The translations under genes were made by a program, and so were the position numbers. From assembly GCA_007694185.1 (NCBI GenBank), contig RECD01000100.1:62001-126000 (forward strand): a stretch of 64,000 bases of DNA, in the 5' to 3' direction. Under the pieces are notes generated by a model. It saw nothing but the letters and a program-made list of their open reading frames with translations. It had not been told where the DNA came from and searched no databases. Of the stretch, positions 1-9,640 are shown one piece after another; within the stretch, counting starts at the first letter, position 1; each line of letters starts with the position of its first letter. Source of the DNA: Planctomycetaceae bacterium. Lineage in GTDB: Bacteria > Planctomycetota > Planctomycetia > Pirellulales > Pirellulaceae.

Positions 1-63
1 GGGACTCGCCTTGGCGGCCACGTGGGGCGCACTCTGGATTTTGTTCTCTTAGGTGAGCGTGGC

Positions 64-966
64 TTGGACCTGTATTACACCGACCACTTTGAGCTGCCGC
101 TGCCGTCCGGGCATCGGTTTCCGATGGACAAATATCGGCGGTTGCGGCGCCACATCGCCACCAGCGATTCGCACCGGGGCGACCCCTTGCTGGTCCCACC
201 TGCGGCCACGGATTGCCAGTTGGCGACTTGTCATCATCGGGAGTACATCGAGCGGGTGGCCGCTGGGCATTTGAGCCCTCTGGAAATCCGGCGGATCGGA
301 TTCCCGTGGTCGCCCCAGATGGTCGAACGCTCGCGACGGAGCAGCGGAGCGACGATCGCGGCCGCACGATCGGCGCTGCGTGACGGGGTCGCGGTCAACT
401 TGGCTGGGGGAACGCATCACGCGCAGCCCGCTTGTGGGGAGGGATATTGTGTTTTCAACGATGCGGCGGTCGCGCTGCGGGTGCTGCAGTCCGAGGGGCT
501 GATTCGCCGCGGCTGTGTCATCGACCTGGACGTGCATCAGGGGAACGGCACGGCGGCGATTTTTGCGGACGATCCTTCGGTATTCACCTTTTCGATGCAC
601 GGGACCAAAAATTTTCCGCTTCGCAAATTTCCCAGCGACCTGGATATCGACTTGAATGACGGCACAGAAGACGAGTTTTACTTGGCGGCACTGGATCGCG
701 GTTTGGAGCGGGTGTTGGCCGCGGGGCCGTATGATTTAGCGATCTACCTGGCCGGCGCCGACCCGTTTGAAGGGGATCGTTTGGGTCGGTTGAACTTGAC
801 CTTGGCAGGATTGCGGCGGAGGGATGAGCGGGTATTCCGATGGTGTGCCGCTGCCGGGCTCCCGGTCGCGGTCGCCATGGCGGGCGGCTATTGTCCTGAT
901 GTCGACCTGATCGTGCAGATCCATGCCACGACGATCGCGATCGCGGCGGGTCAGCGAATCGGGTGA
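64..966 (+). CDS. Histone deacetylase/acetoin-utilisation family zinc deacetylase
   Basis: Zinc-dependent deacetylase of the HDAC/AcuC/acetylpolyamine amidohydrolase superfamily, about 300 aa, the usual size of compact bacterial members. It probably removes an acyl group from a lysine or amine in the cytoplasm; the substrate cannot be read from the sequence. Visible are the His pair H118-H119 (GTHHA), zinc ligands D156 and H158 in DLDVHQGNGT, the third ligand D233 in AGADPFEGD, and MAGGY near the C-terminus with the catalytic Tyr. The frame stays open to the window edge and has a GTG at 22. I chose TTG 64 because AGGTGAG (51-57) lies at Shine-Dalgarno distance and the product then begins at LYYTDHF, where relatives start. 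The start is uncertain; the family is secure. Confidence 0.85.
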   Translation: MDLYYTDHFELPLPSGHRFPMDKYRRLRRHIATSDSHRGDPLLVPPAATDCQLATCHHREYIERVAAGHLSPLEIRRIGFPWSPQMVERSRRSSGATIAAARSALRDGVAVNLAGGTHHAQPACGEGYCVFNDAAVALRVLQSEGLIRRGCVIDLDVHQGNGTAAIFADDPSVFTFSMHGTKNFPLRKFPSDLDIDLNDGTEDEFYLAALDRGLERVLAAGPYDLAIYLAGADPFEGDRLGRLNLTLAGLRRRDERVFRWCAAAGLPVAVAMAGGYCPDVDLIVQIHATTIAIAAGQRIG

Positions 967-1058
967 TCTCGCCCTAGCGGCGCTGCCACCTGGTTTTGGC
1001 CACCGGCTGATGCCGGACGAGATTTCAGTTGTGAGGATTTTCGTGAGGGGGATTTCTG

Positions 1059-2315
1059 TTGACTTCATGTGACCGGATCATCGGCGAGTTCGACCTGGCG
1101 GTTGTTGGCGGCGGGATCGTCGGCTTGGCTTCCGCGGTTCGCGGATCGGAGGAGTTGCCGGGGGCGCGGCTGGTCGTGCTGGAGGCGGAGTCGGAGGTCG
1201 GGCGGCACCAAAGCGGTCACAACAGCGGCGTTCTCCATTCGGGCGTCTACTACCGACCGGGATCGCTCAAGGCGGTCACCTGTCGGGCCGGCAAGGCGAT
1301 GATGGAAGCGTTTTGTGCGGAACACGGCGTGCCGATCGATATTTGCGGCAAGGTGATCGTCGCGACGACGGCGAAGGAAATGGAATCGCTCGAACGGATC
1401 GAGCTGCGGGCGGCGGCCAATGGTGTCCTTTGCGAACGGATCGATTCCGACCGTCTCCGGATTTTAGAGCCGGCCGTCGCGGGGATCGCGGCTTTGCACG
1501 TGCCGGAAACCGGAATCGTCGATTATTACCAGGTCTGCTTGGCGATGCGGCGATTGATCGAACGAACCGGGGGCCGGGTGATCACCGGGGCCCGAGTCGA
1601 CCGGATCGACGTCACGGACGATGGATTGAGGATCGGGACGTCGGCCGGTGAGGTCCGGTCGTCCTGGATGATCAATTGCACGGGGTTGCAAAGCGATCGC
1701 ATTTTGCGGTTAGCGGGAGGAACCCCGCTCGCTCGGATCGTCCCTTTTCGTGGTGAGTACTACGAGTTGGTGCCCGGCCGTCAGCAGCTTTGTCGCAACC
1801 TGATCTATCCCGTGCCGGACCCCGCCTTTCCGTTCCTCGGGGTGCATTTCACTCGGATGATCGGGGGTGGCGTCGAATGCGGTCCGAACGCCGTGTTGGC
1901 GTTGTCGCGAGAAGGATACCGATGGCGTGATCTGAATCCGATGGACCTGGCGGAAACGCTCGCTTTTGGCGGTTTCCGCAGGTTGGCGCTGAGGCATTGG
2001 CGGATGGGGGCGGGGGAGATGTGGCGGTCGGTCAGCAAGGCGGCATTCGTCACCGCCCTGCAACGGTTGATCCCCTCCTTGCGAAGTTCCGACCTGCAGC
2101 CGGGCCGTAGCGGCGTACGAGCGCAAGCCGTTTCGCCCGCGGGTGAAATGATCGACGATTTCGTCATCGACCGGACGCCTCGAGCGATCCACGTGGTCAA
2201 CGCTCCCTCTCCTGCCGCCACCGCCTCGTTGGCCATCGGCCAGCGGGTGATCGACGCGCTGCGGCGGTGCCAGGCCGATTCCGACGTCACGTCAGCAGGG
2301 GGTTTCGATGAGTGA
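1059..2315 (+). CDS. lhgO: L-2-hydroxyglutarate oxidase
   Basis: FAD-dependent oxidase/dehydrogenase that converts L-2-hydroxyglutarate to 2-oxoglutarate, recovering a side product of 2-oxoglutarate metabolism; LhgO is typically membrane-associated and passes electrons to the quinone pool. The 418-aa product has the N-terminal dinucleotide fold VVGGGIVGLAS (about residues 15-25), the LhgO signature HNSGVLHSGVYY followed by PGSLKA (about residues 50-68), and the DAO-fold C-terminal segment VNAPSPAATASLAIG. Start TTG 1059 is preceded by GAGGGGG at 1043-1049. The 3' end overlaps the ATG of the next gene (ATGAGTGA), suggesting translational coupling although the two enzymes have no obvious shared pathway. 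Confidence 0.92.
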   Translation: MTSCDRIIGEFDLAVVGGGIVGLASAVRGSEELPGARLVVLEAESEVGRHQSGHNSGVLHSGVYYRPGSLKAVTCRAGKAMMEAFCAEHGVPIDICGKVIVATTAKEMESLERIELRAAANGVLCERIDSDRLRILEPAVAGIAALHVPETGIVDYYQVCLAMRRLIERTGGRVITGARVDRIDVTDDGLRIGTSAGEVRSSWMINCTGLQSDRILRLAGGTPLARIVPFRGEYYELVPGRQQLCRNLIYPVPDPAFPFLGVHFTRMIGGGVECGPNAVLALSREGYRWRDLNPMDLAETLAFGGFRRLALRHWRMGAGEMWRSVSKAAFVTALQRLIPSLRSSDLQPGRSGVRAQAVSPAGEMIDDFVIDRTPRAIHVVNAPSPAATASLAIGQRVIDALRRCQADSDVTSAGGFDE

Positions 2316-3690
2316 GTTGATCATCAGTGTCAGCGGATTGCGGGGGGTCGTTGGCGATTCATTGACACCCGAGGTGTTGGTTCGTTATGTCGGCGCGTTC
2401 GCCGCGCGGCTGGGGGCGACCGAAGCGGGGCGTCCGGCGGGTGGTGTGCCGCCGCGGGTGATCGTCGGTCGGGATGGCCGGGCAAGCGGCCGGCCGCTCG
2501 CCGATCTGGTGACCGCCACGTTGCAGGCTGCCGGCTGCGAAGCGCTGTCCGCGGGGGTGGTCGCGACGCCGACGATCGGGATTTTGGTTGTGGAAAAGGC
2601 GGCCGCCGGGGCGATCCAGATCACCGCCAGCCACAATCCGGCGGCTTACAACGGGATCAAATTGTTCGGCCCTGATGGGCGGGTGCTCGATGCCCTGGCC
2701 GGCGCGGACGTCGCGGCTGCCTACCGAGAGGGGCGAACCGCCTGGGTGGCTCATGACCGGGCGGGTGGTCGGCAGCAGGTGTCGGACCCTCATGCCAGGC
2801 ACCTCGACCGGGTGTTGGCTACGGTCGATGTCACTCGCATCGTCGCTCGGCGGTATCGCGTGTTGCTGGACAGCAACCATGGTGCGGGAGGCGAATTGGG
2901 CGAACGCTTGCTGCGTCGGCTCGGCTGTGACGTCGTGACCGTGGGACGCGAGCCCGACGGCCGGTATGAACACCCGCCGGAGCCGACGGCGGAGAACTTG
3001 CGTGAACTGGGTGCGCGGGTGTTGGCGGAGGGCTGCGAAGTCGGGTTTTGTCAGGACCCGGACGCCGACCGTTTGGCACTGGTCGATGCGGCCGGGCGTT
3101 ATGTCGGGGAGGAATGCACGTTGGCGCTCTGCGTCCGCCGCGCGTTGGACAACCCGTCCACCCGCGGCCCGATCGTCATCAACCTGGCGACCAGCGGTGT
3201 CAACGAGCGGTTGGCGACGGCCGCCGGCGTTCCGCTGCATCGCAGCGCGGTCGGCGAGGCGAACGTTGTCGATCGGATGTTGCAAGTCGGCGCGGCGTAC
3301 GGCGGCGAGGGAAATGGCGGGCCGATCGATCCTCGCGTGGGGTTGGTTCGAGACAGTTTTGTCGGGATCGCTCAGGTGCTCGACCTGATGGCGACGACCG
3401 GCCGGACGCTAGCCGAATTGGTTGCCGAGTTGCCGCCGTTGGCGATGCACAAATCGAAAGTGACCGTCGCCGACGCCCCCTTGCCGGCGATTTTGAAGGC
3501 GGTGGCGGCGGCCTGTCCGGACGCCCGAGCGGACTGGGGCGACGGTTTGCGTTTGGTTTGGCCGGATTCCTGGCTGCTCGTGCGTGGCAGCAACACGGAG
3601 CCGATCGTGAGGCTGATCGCGGAGGCGGCGACGCCGGCGCTGGCGCGGGAACTCTGTCAGCGGGCGGAAGACATCGCGGCCGCCATCTGA
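2308..3690 (+). CDS. glmM: Phosphoglucosamine mutase / phosphohexomutase
   Basis: Alpha-D-phosphohexomutase superfamily enzyme. As GlmM it would interconvert glucosamine-6-P and glucosamine-1-P for UDP-GlcNAc, feeding LPS and cell-wall synthesis. At 460 aa it has the usual four-domain length. Visible are the phosphoserine loop TASHNPAAYNGIK (Ser108), the metal loop DPDADR (from about residue 250), the sugar-specificity loop GEGNGGPIDP and the phosphate-binding loop RGSNTEPIVR near the C-terminus. The GEGNGG loop resembles archaeal-type GlmM/phosphomannomutases more than the classical proteobacterial GlmM, so the substrate (GlcN, Man or Glc phosphate) is not certain. The ATG overlaps the end of lhgO. 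Confidence 0.85.
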   Translation: MSELIISVSGLRGVVGDSLTPEVLVRYVGAFAARLGATEAGRPAGGVPPRVIVGRDGRASGRPLADLVTATLQAAGCEALSAGVVATPTIGILVVEKAAAGAIQITASHNPAAYNGIKLFGPDGRVLDALAGADVAAAYREGRTAWVAHDRAGGRQQVSDPHARHLDRVLATVDVTRIVARRYRVLLDSNHGAGGELGERLLRRLGCDVVTVGREPDGRYEHPPEPTAENLRELGARVLAEGCEVGFCQDPDADRLALVDAAGRYVGEECTLALCVRRALDNPSTRGPIVINLATSGVNERLATAAGVPLHRSAVGEANVVDRMLQVGAAYGGEGNGGPIDPRVGLVRDSFVGIAQVLDLMATTGRTLAELVAELPPLAMHKSKVTVADAPLPAILKAVAAACPDARADWGDGLRLVWPDSWLLVRGSNTEPIVRLIAEAATPALARELCQRAEDIAAAI

Positions 3691-3704
3691 ACTCATCGCC
3701 GCTT

Positions 3705-3736
3705 GCAATGCTCGCGTTTCGCTCGGCTCGCATTGC
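3705..3736 (+). promoter_or_regulatory. Inverted repeat in glmM-moxR intergenic gap
   Basis: Perfect 7-bp arms GCAATGC (3705-3711) and GCATTGC (3730-3736) around an 18-nt loop, 15 nt after the glmM stop and about 78 nt before the moxR start. There is no T-tract, so it is not a classical intrinsic terminator. It could be a weak terminator/processing hairpin or an operator. Confidence 0.3.
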
Positions 3737-3813
3737 CCGCCGCTTCGGCATACACTAGCGGCCATCACCAGTCGTGCGGCTGGACGAGACTCATACGGGG
3801 AATCGGAACCGAA

Positions 3814-4752
3814 ATGCGGCGTGCGTTTGAGACGGCCCGGGTGCTCCGTGAGAACATCGAACGCGTCGTGCTGGGGAAGCCCGAACTGGTGCGGTCTTTG
3901 GTCGTCGCGATGCTGGCGGGTGACCACGTGTTGTTGGAGGACGTCCCGGGGGTCGGGAAAACCTTGGCCGCCAAGGCGCTGGCGCGAAGCTTGGAAGGGG
4001 CATTCACCCGGTTGCAATTCACCCCCGATCTGCTGCCCAGCGACATCACCGGGAGCATGATCTATCGGACGGACACCCGGGAGTTCGAATTCAGTCGGGG
4101 GCCGGTCTTCGCCAACGTCGTGCTGGCGGATGAGATCAACCGCGCCCCACCGCGGACCCAGAGCGCCTTGTTGGAGGCGATGAGTGAGGGCCAGGTATCG
4201 GTGGACGGGTCGACCTATCCGTTGCCCCAGCCCTTCATCGTCGTCGCCACCCAGAACCCGTTCGAGTTCGACGGGACCTACGTGCTGCCCGAGAGTCAGA
4301 TGGACCGTTTCCTGATGCGTTCGAGCATCGGCTATCCGGTCCGCGAGGTCGAGCGGGACGTGTTGATGTCGCACCGCTTGGGCGAACCGGTCAATCAGTT
4401 GCAACCGGTGGTCTCGGTCGATGACATTCGTCATGCTCAAGAGTGCGTGCGACAGATCGCGTTTGACGCCTCGTTGGTCGAGTACCTGTTAGAGATTGTC
4501 GCAGTGACTCGCCGGACCGAAGGGATCCGGGTCGGCGTCAGCACGCGGGGGGCGTTGAGCTTCTATCGAGGTTGTCAGGCGCGTGCGGTTACCGAGGGGC
4601 GAGAATATGTCACCCCGGATGACATCAAGTGCTTGGCCGTCTCGGTGCTGGCACACCGGATCGTTCCGGATTCGGTCTTGGGTGTGGTTTCGCGGGGCCA
4701 GGTCGAGAATCGGGTTCGAGAGTTGGTCGAGCAACTGGCGGTGCCTGTGTAG
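3814..4752 (+). CDS. MoxR-family AAA+ ATPase
   Basis: MoxR-type AAA+ chaperone ATPase, 312 aa, the usual length. These ATPases are thought to assist maturation of partner proteins, often encoded next to DUF58 and VWA/transglutaminase proteins as here. Walker A is GVGKT (about residues 44-50) in LLEDVPGVGKTLAAKALA, Walker B is VVLADEINRAPP (about residue 103 on), followed by TQSALLEAMSEG and ATQNPFEFDGTYVLPESQMDRF, all hallmark MoxR segments, and a C-terminal lid domain. ATG 3814 was preferred over an upstream in-frame start at 3703 because the family N-terminus aligns from MRRAFETARVL. It is first gene of a moxR-DUF58-transglutaminase-cmk operon. Confidence 0.93.
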   Translation: MRRAFETARVLRENIERVVLGKPELVRSLVVAMLAGDHVLLEDVPGVGKTLAAKALARSLEGAFTRLQFTPDLLPSDITGSMIYRTDTREFEFSRGPVFANVVLADEINRAPPRTQSALLEAMSEGQVSVDGSTYPLPQPFIVVATQNPFEFDGTYVLPESQMDRFLMRSSIGYPVREVERDVLMSHRLGEPVNQLQPVVSVDDIRHAQECVRQIAFDASLVEYLLEIVAVTRRTEGIRVGVSTRGALSFYRGCQARAVTEGREYVTPDDIKCLAVSVLAHRIVPDSVLGVVSRGQVENRVRELVEQLAVPV

Positions 4753-4796
4753 TCCCCGATCAGATCTCGCGTCCCGCGTGCCTGGTGAGGGGAATT

Positions 4797-6260
4797 GTGA
4801 CGCGAATGGGTGACGCGAATGGGTGGCAGAATCGAGTGAACGCGTCGATCTCATTGACCCGATTGGGTTGGCAATTTCTCTTCATCGGCCTGTTCGCGAT
4901 GATCGGCGGGGTGATCCGTGCCTACAACCTGCCGTTGGCGTTGGCGGGGTTGATCATCGCCGCGACGCTGCTGCATTGGAGGTGGTCACGTCATACGGTC
5001 AGGTCGTTGGCCTTGACCCGTGATCTGCCGGAAGAGGCCTACGCGGGTCGCCCTTTCCTGGTCCGGTTTCGAGTGACGAATCGGTCCAAGTGGTTGCCGG
5101 CTTGGTTGATCCGGATCGACGATTCGGTCGTGGGCTCCGAAGCGGAGCAACCGCGATCGGGGGGACGGGTCGCGCGGCTGGTGGCCTGGGCCGTCGGCAC
5201 GCGAATTCCCTTGATGGAGCGGCTCCTTGGCAGCGTCTCCAACCGGCGTCCCCGAGGGGGGGGGCGCGGTTGGCGTCCGAACCGTTCTTGGGTCGGGAGC
5301 GGGATCGGCATGATCCCACCGGGCGGCACCTTGGCGACCTCCTACCGATGCGTCGTTTCGTGTCGTGGGCGTTACGATTTTGGCCCGGCATCCGTGTCCA
5401 GCGGCAGCCCGTTGGGGCTGTTGATCTATTGGCGAAGGGTTCCGCTGGTTTCGAGTCTGTGGGTTTTTCCCGAATGCCTGCCGCTGCGACCCGAATGGCG
5501 AGAACGCTTGTCGTCCCGTGGAGGGGGAGATGCGCTTTCGGCGCGTCGTAGCGGTGGCGTGGACGGTGAGTTTTTTGGGATTCGTGGTTGGCGAGCCGGC
5601 GATAGTCGTCGCTGGATCCACTGGCGGACGACAGCTCGCATCGGTGAACCGGCGGTTCGCCAATTCGAACAGGATCGGCGGTTGCAATTCTGCATCCTCC
5701 TCGATGCCTTCGTTCCCGATCCCGGGCGGTTGCCGGAGGAGCCCTTGGAAGGACTGGCGAAACGGGATGCAGAAGCGGCCCTGGAAACCGTCATCCGAGT
5801 CGCGGCCTCGATCGTGACGCAGTTGAGCGGGGTTTCCGGCAATCGGATCGGTCTGGTACTGGCGGGTGACCGAACGACCCCGATGGTAACCGTCGGCGGA
5901 CGCGAGCAAACGATCGGCATCTTGCGCGCCTTGGCCGAGTTGGCTGGGCACCCGAACCCTGACCTGGAAGAGGCGATCCGGCAGGCTCATCACCAGCTGG
6001 GTAAGCCACGGGCCTGGTTGGTGCTCAGTCCTCGGCGGCAGAGCGACCTGCGAAAAGTAGCGTTCGCCGGTTTGTTCGTCGACGGGGTTTGCACTTGGTT
6101 GAGCACCGCCGATGGTAGTCTGGACGGCCTGCTCGAAGGGTCCAGTTGGGGCCCGGTGGCGGTATCGGGAGGATCGTCCGGGGACGCTTCGCCGGCCGGG
6201 CCGAGCCAGGTGGTTGCCGAGCGAACGGCGACGGATCGGGAGGTCAGGGTGGTCGGATGA
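4797..6260 (+). CDS. DUF58 membrane protein
   Basis: DUF58-domain protein of 487 aa, partner of the MoxR ATPase just upstream (44-nt gap). Two hydrophobic helices lie near the N-terminus (about residues 20-65). They are followed by a beta-rich region and then the DUF58 core, recognisable by FFGIRGWRAGDSRRWIHW and TTARIGEPAVRQFEQD (around residues 255-295), and a VWA-like segment beginning LQFCILLDAFVPD. Function in general is unknown; the context suggests MoxR-assisted assembly of an envelope protein. Start GTG 4797 is chosen because GGTGAGGGG sits 5-6 nt upstream; ATG 4806 is a close alternative. The stop overlaps the next start as ATGA. Confidence 0.85.
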   Translation: MTRMGDANGWQNRVNASISLTRLGWQFLFIGLFAMIGGVIRAYNLPLALAGLIIAATLLHWRWSRHTVRSLALTRDLPEEAYAGRPFLVRFRVTNRSKWLPAWLIRIDDSVVGSEAEQPRSGGRVARLVAWAVGTRIPLMERLLGSVSNRRPRGGGRGWRPNRSWVGSGIGMIPPGGTLATSYRCVVSCRGRYDFGPASVSSGSPLGLLIYWRRVPLVSSLWVFPECLPLRPEWRERLSSRGGGDALSARRSGGVDGEFFGIRGWRAGDSRRWIHWRTTARIGEPAVRQFEQDRRLQFCILLDAFVPDPGRLPEEPLEGLAKRDAEAALETVIRVAASIVTQLSGVSGNRIGLVLAGDRTTPMVTVGGREQTIGILRALAELAGHPNPDLEEAIRQAHHQLGKPRAWLVLSPRRQSDLRKVAFAGLFVDGVCTWLSTADGSLDGLLEGSSWGPVAVSGGSSGDASPAGPSQVVAERTATDREVRVVG

Positions 6261-8815
6261 CGCAGCTACCAAAGCGAACCGGTGCGGGGAGCGAGGCTTC
6301 GGGCCTGTTGGAGCGGCGATTGAAGCTCCGCATGAGCTTTTGCTTTGCCTTGGCCACGAGCCTGGCCGCGCTGACTTTGTCGGGCAATCCGGATACCGAA
6401 TCGCTACCGGTGATCGCCTGTTTTTTCGCACTCATCGGCTTCGTGTTCGTCGACTGGCTAGGCTGGTTCGCGCTGCCGCCGACGGCCGCGTACCTGTCGC
6501 TCGGGGCGATCGCGCTTTACAGCGTGACTCGTTTTCCGCTGCTGTGGGGCGAGGACATCTCGGTCGCTGACGACGTGCAGATGGTTTTGGTAGCCGAATT
6601 GCTGGTGATGGTCCAAGCGGTCCTGATGCTGCAGCGGAAGAACCGGCGGATCTTCGAACAATTGGCGATCTTTTGCCTGTTGGAATTGGTGGTCGCGGCG
6701 ATCTTCAATGATGCCATCAGCTATGGCTTGTTGTTGATCCCGTTGGGGGTGGTCGGTGCGGCCGCGTTGGCGATGCTACAAGCCCACTCGGTCATTGAGG
6801 AGGCGTTCACGAAGGATCCCATCGACCGGGATGGGGGTGTGAATCAGGCGGCTGCGTCTGGGGTAGATGGGTTGCCGGATTTGCGACCGCGGGTGCGCAC
6901 CAGTTCGGTCGGGGCGGCCGATTCTTTTCGCCAATCGGGTCTGATCCTGCCGCGGGTGACCACGATCGTCTTGACCCCGGCTGTCATCTTGGTTTCCTTG
7001 CTCTTTTTCTACGGTTTGCCGCGGACGAATCCGACCGCGCAATCGGCTGGTGGCAGTCGGGTTTTGGTCGGGTTCACCGACAGCATTCGCTTGGGCCAAA
7101 TCGGCAGGATGTTGCAAAGTGACACGCCGGTGCTCAAGATTGAACTTGCCGATCGCGGTTCCGGGAAAGCCTACACCTCGATCGGGCGACTTTACCTCCG
7201 TGGCGCGGTGCTGGAAAAATATCACCCGGAAGACCAAGCCTCCGGGGCTTGGTCAGCTATCCAGACGGCTTCGTTGGCTTTGGGCCGATTGCCGCTCCAG
7301 CCCAACCCCAGCTCCGAGCGGCGGTCGCCGGATGATGTTCGGGTCCGCATCACCGCCGAGCCGACCAACAGCCCGGCTCTCTTTTCCATCGCGCCTTACC
7401 ACAGCGTGGGGCGGGGTGGGAGGATCGCGCACCTGCCGGATCGGTGGTTGTTGCGGCGTCAGGCTGCGGGTGCTTTTTTGCGTTCCAGCCGAGCCGAGTA
7501 TCGATTTGGGACGACCGCTTTTCGCGGCGGTTTGCAAACCCGATTGATCCCCTGGGAGCCTTCACTTGGAACCCGGGGTATCGATGGCCGGCCGTTGGCA
7601 GAGGAAGTTCTTGATGAATATCCCTGGGCCGGGGACCCGTACGTTTGGCAATGTCACGCCTACGATCCCTGGCGGGTGCCGTCGGCAAAGTACGTCAGCG
7701 ACCAGGTGCTGGGCGGTGAGGAACTCAGTCCCTTGCAAACTGCCCTCCGTTTGGAACGGTACCTCGCGTCGTCTCCGGAATATCAATACACCCTCGACTT
7801 GAGCGGGCAGGACGTCCCAGGGCTCGACCCGATCGAACGATTTCTGCGCCAGGATCGGCGGGGTACCTGCCAACACTTCGGATCGGCGCTCGCGTTGATG
7901 CTTCGCAGCCAAGGGATTCCGTCTCGGCTTGTTGTCGGCTACTGCACCGACGAATTCAACTCCTTGGGCGGGTTCCACGTCGCGCGCCAGTTGCACGCTC
8001 ATGCCTGGGTCGAAGCGTTGATCGCATCCCGTTGGATCCGGTCCGAGGATCTGTTGGGAGGCCTGCCGGGTGACCCCGCAGCGGCCTATTGGGTTCGTTT
8101 GGACCCGACCCCTGGTGGGGGTGGGGTTCAGCGGGGGAGCGGCGGACGGGTGTCCGAGGTGTTGGATCTGGCCCAAAACATGTGGACCGATTACGTGGTC
8201 GAACGGGGGGCGATGAATCGGCAATCGGGCGATCCGGGCGACGAACCGGTCGGCGACCTGCGTTCGATACTGAACCGGGGAGTCGACTGGTTAGAAGGAG
8301 CGTTCGCGGCGCTTCCTGTTAGCCGTTCGGCCCCCTCGCAATCGGACGGTTTCGGGCGATTCCGGTCGGTTTTGGCGCTGCTGGCGATCGTCGGTGGTGG
8401 CGGTTTGTTTTGGTTGGGGTATCGGCGGTTGGTCCGGAGTTCGGTCCGAGAGGGAGACGGGGGGACTACCCATGCGGTGCAATCGGAACCTGCCGAGCCG
8501 CACTTCGCCGAAACCGTTCGATTGTTGGAACGGATTGGGATTCGCAGACCGATGGGGCAAACACCGTTGGAGCTGACGACACGGGCGGCGGACGAGTTCA
8601 CCCGACTGGGAAGCGGGTCTTTGGATCGGCCGTTGCGTATCTTGACCGATGCGTTCTACCATGCACGCTTTGGCCGAGAAGTTTCTCCGTCGCCGGCTAG
8701 TACCAAACCCTCGACCGAGGAACTCGAAGCGGCTTTGGACTCGGTCCGCGAGGCGGTCCGTGAGATCCGAACGCAGGCCGCTGCCCACCCGAACTCGACC
8801 CCTGAGAGAAGCTGA
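6257..8815 (+). CDS. Membrane transglutaminase-like protein (TgpA type: DUF3488-transglutaminase-DUF4129)
   Basis: 852-aa integral membrane protein with a periplasmic transglutaminase-like cysteine protease fold. In order: about six hydrophobic N-terminal helices (DUF3488-like, residues 25-185 and 225-255), an extracytoplasmic region, and the transglutaminase core with Cys538 in GTCQHFGSALALMLRSQGIP, His in HAHAWVEA and Asp in WVRLDPTPG. After these come a C-terminal helix (SVLALLAIVGGGGLFWLGY) and a DUF4129-like cytoplasmic tail. The catalytic triad looks complete. This gene habitually follows moxR and DUF58, as here. ATG 6257 overlaps the DUF58 stop (ATGA) and was preferred to the longer frame opening at 6146, which would overlap DUF58 by over 100 nt. 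Confidence 0.88.
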   Translation: MTQLPKRTGAGSEASGLLERRLKLRMSFCFALATSLAALTLSGNPDTESLPVIACFFALIGFVFVDWLGWFALPPTAAYLSLGAIALYSVTRFPLLWGEDISVADDVQMVLVAELLVMVQAVLMLQRKNRRIFEQLAIFCLLELVVAAIFNDAISYGLLLIPLGVVGAAALAMLQAHSVIEEAFTKDPIDRDGGVNQAAASGVDGLPDLRPRVRTSSVGAADSFRQSGLILPRVTTIVLTPAVILVSLLFFYGLPRTNPTAQSAGGSRVLVGFTDSIRLGQIGRMLQSDTPVLKIELADRGSGKAYTSIGRLYLRGAVLEKYHPEDQASGAWSAIQTASLALGRLPLQPNPSSERRSPDDVRVRITAEPTNSPALFSIAPYHSVGRGGRIAHLPDRWLLRRQAAGAFLRSSRAEYRFGTTAFRGGLQTRLIPWEPSLGTRGIDGRPLAEEVLDEYPWAGDPYVWQCHAYDPWRVPSAKYVSDQVLGGEELSPLQTALRLERYLASSPEYQYTLDLSGQDVPGLDPIERFLRQDRRGTCQHFGSALALMLRSQGIPSRLVVGYCTDEFNSLGGFHVARQLHAHAWVEALIASRWIRSEDLLGGLPGDPAAAYWVRLDPTPGGGGVQRGSGGRVSEVLDLAQNMWTDYVVERGAMNRQSGDPGDEPVGDLRSILNRGVDWLEGAFAALPVSRSAPSQSDGFGRFRSVLALLAIVGGGGLFWLGYRRLVRSSVREGDGGTTHAVQSEPAEPHFAETVRLLERIGIRRPMGQTPLELTTRAADEFTRLGSGSLDRPLRILTDAFYHARFGREVSPSPASTKPSTEELEAALDSVREAVREIRTQAAAHPNSTPERS

Positions 8816-8819
8816 GAGC

Positions 8820-9497
8820 GTGATCGTCACGATTGATGGACCTGCCGGCGCCGGCAAAAGCAGCATCGCCCGTCAATTGGCCGATGCCATGGGGTTTGAT
8901 TTTTTGGATACGGGCGCGATGTATCGGGCGATCGCCTTGGCGGCGATTCGTGCCGATTTGAGTTGGCACGACCGCGACGCGATCATCAAGCTCGCCAAAC
9001 GCTGTCAGATCGAGTTCCGCGAACGTCAGGTATGGTTGAACGGAAATGACGTGACGGAACTGATTCGGACCCCATCGGTTACCGACGTGATTCGGCATGT
9101 GGCGGACCTCCCTGAGGTTCGTGAAATCTTGACGCAACGGCAGCGGACGTTTGCCAACGGACGGGATATCGTGACGGAGGGCCGCGACCAGGGGAGTGAG
9201 GTCTTTCCCGACGCGGACTGCAAGATTTTTCTGACCGCTTCCCCCGAGGAACGGGCTAAGCGACGGCAGCAGCAACTGGCCGAAGTCCAGCGGTACGTTC
9301 CGCTCGAAGACATTTTGGCTCAGCAGAACCGTCGAGACCTCGAGGATCAGTCCCGGCCGGTTGGCCGACTGAGGCCGGCCGATGACGCTTTCGTCCTCGA
9401 CAGCGACGGGTTGTCCTTGGAGGACGTATTGTTAGAGGTCTTGCGGGTCGTGAATCGAGTCAGGTCTGAACACGCCGCGTCGGCCGACGAGCGTTAA
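8820..9497 (+). CDS. cmk: Cytidylate kinase
   Basis: (d)CMP kinase, 225 aa, phosphorylates CMP/dCMP with ATP in pyrimidine nucleotide metabolism (cytoplasm). The P-loop [11 protein letters not shown] is at residues 7-17, followed by [13 protein letters not shown], the CMP-binding insert region with [19 protein letters not shown], the segment [19 protein letters not shown] and the lid with [15 protein letters not shown] 8820 is used because the protein then begins [10 protein letters not shown] as in the family and GAGAGAAG lies 10-17 nt upstream. The long N-terminal extension possible from 8649 would overlap the previous gene. It sits 4 nt after the transglutaminase gene, so it is probably co-transcribed. 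Confidence 0.95.
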   Translation: MIVTIDGPAGAGKSSIARQLADAMGFDFLDTGAMYRAIALAAIRADLSWHDRDAIIKLAKRCQIEFRERQVWLNGNDVTELIRTPSVTDVIRHVADLPEVREILTQRQRTFANGRDIVTEGRDQGSEVFPDADCKIFLTASPEERAKRRQQQLAEVQRYVPLEDILAQQNRRDLEDQSRPVGRLRPADDAFVLDSDGLSLEDVLLEVLRVVNRVRSEHAASADER

Positions 9498-9640
9498 ACG
9501 TTTTTTCGGCTGTCGGATCGACGTTCGGTCGGGTAGGCTGTCGGTTAGGAAAAAACCGGTGGCGGTTGGCCGCGCGGCGGACTGGCCGTCGCCAGCCACT
9601 TCAGGCCAGCCGTCTTTGTCCCGTTCTTTGCTGCGGACCC

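Noticed and set aside
4986-6431. 481-residue minus-strand ORF over DUF58 gene
   Set aside because: DUF58 motifs and operon overlaps support the plus strand; the antisense product has no recognisable features.
9478-9506. Palindrome CGTCGGCCGACG and a T6 run at the end of cmk as a terminator
   Set aside because: The palindrome has no loop, lies inside the coding sequence and is 11 nt from the T-run, so no valid intrinsic terminator geometry.
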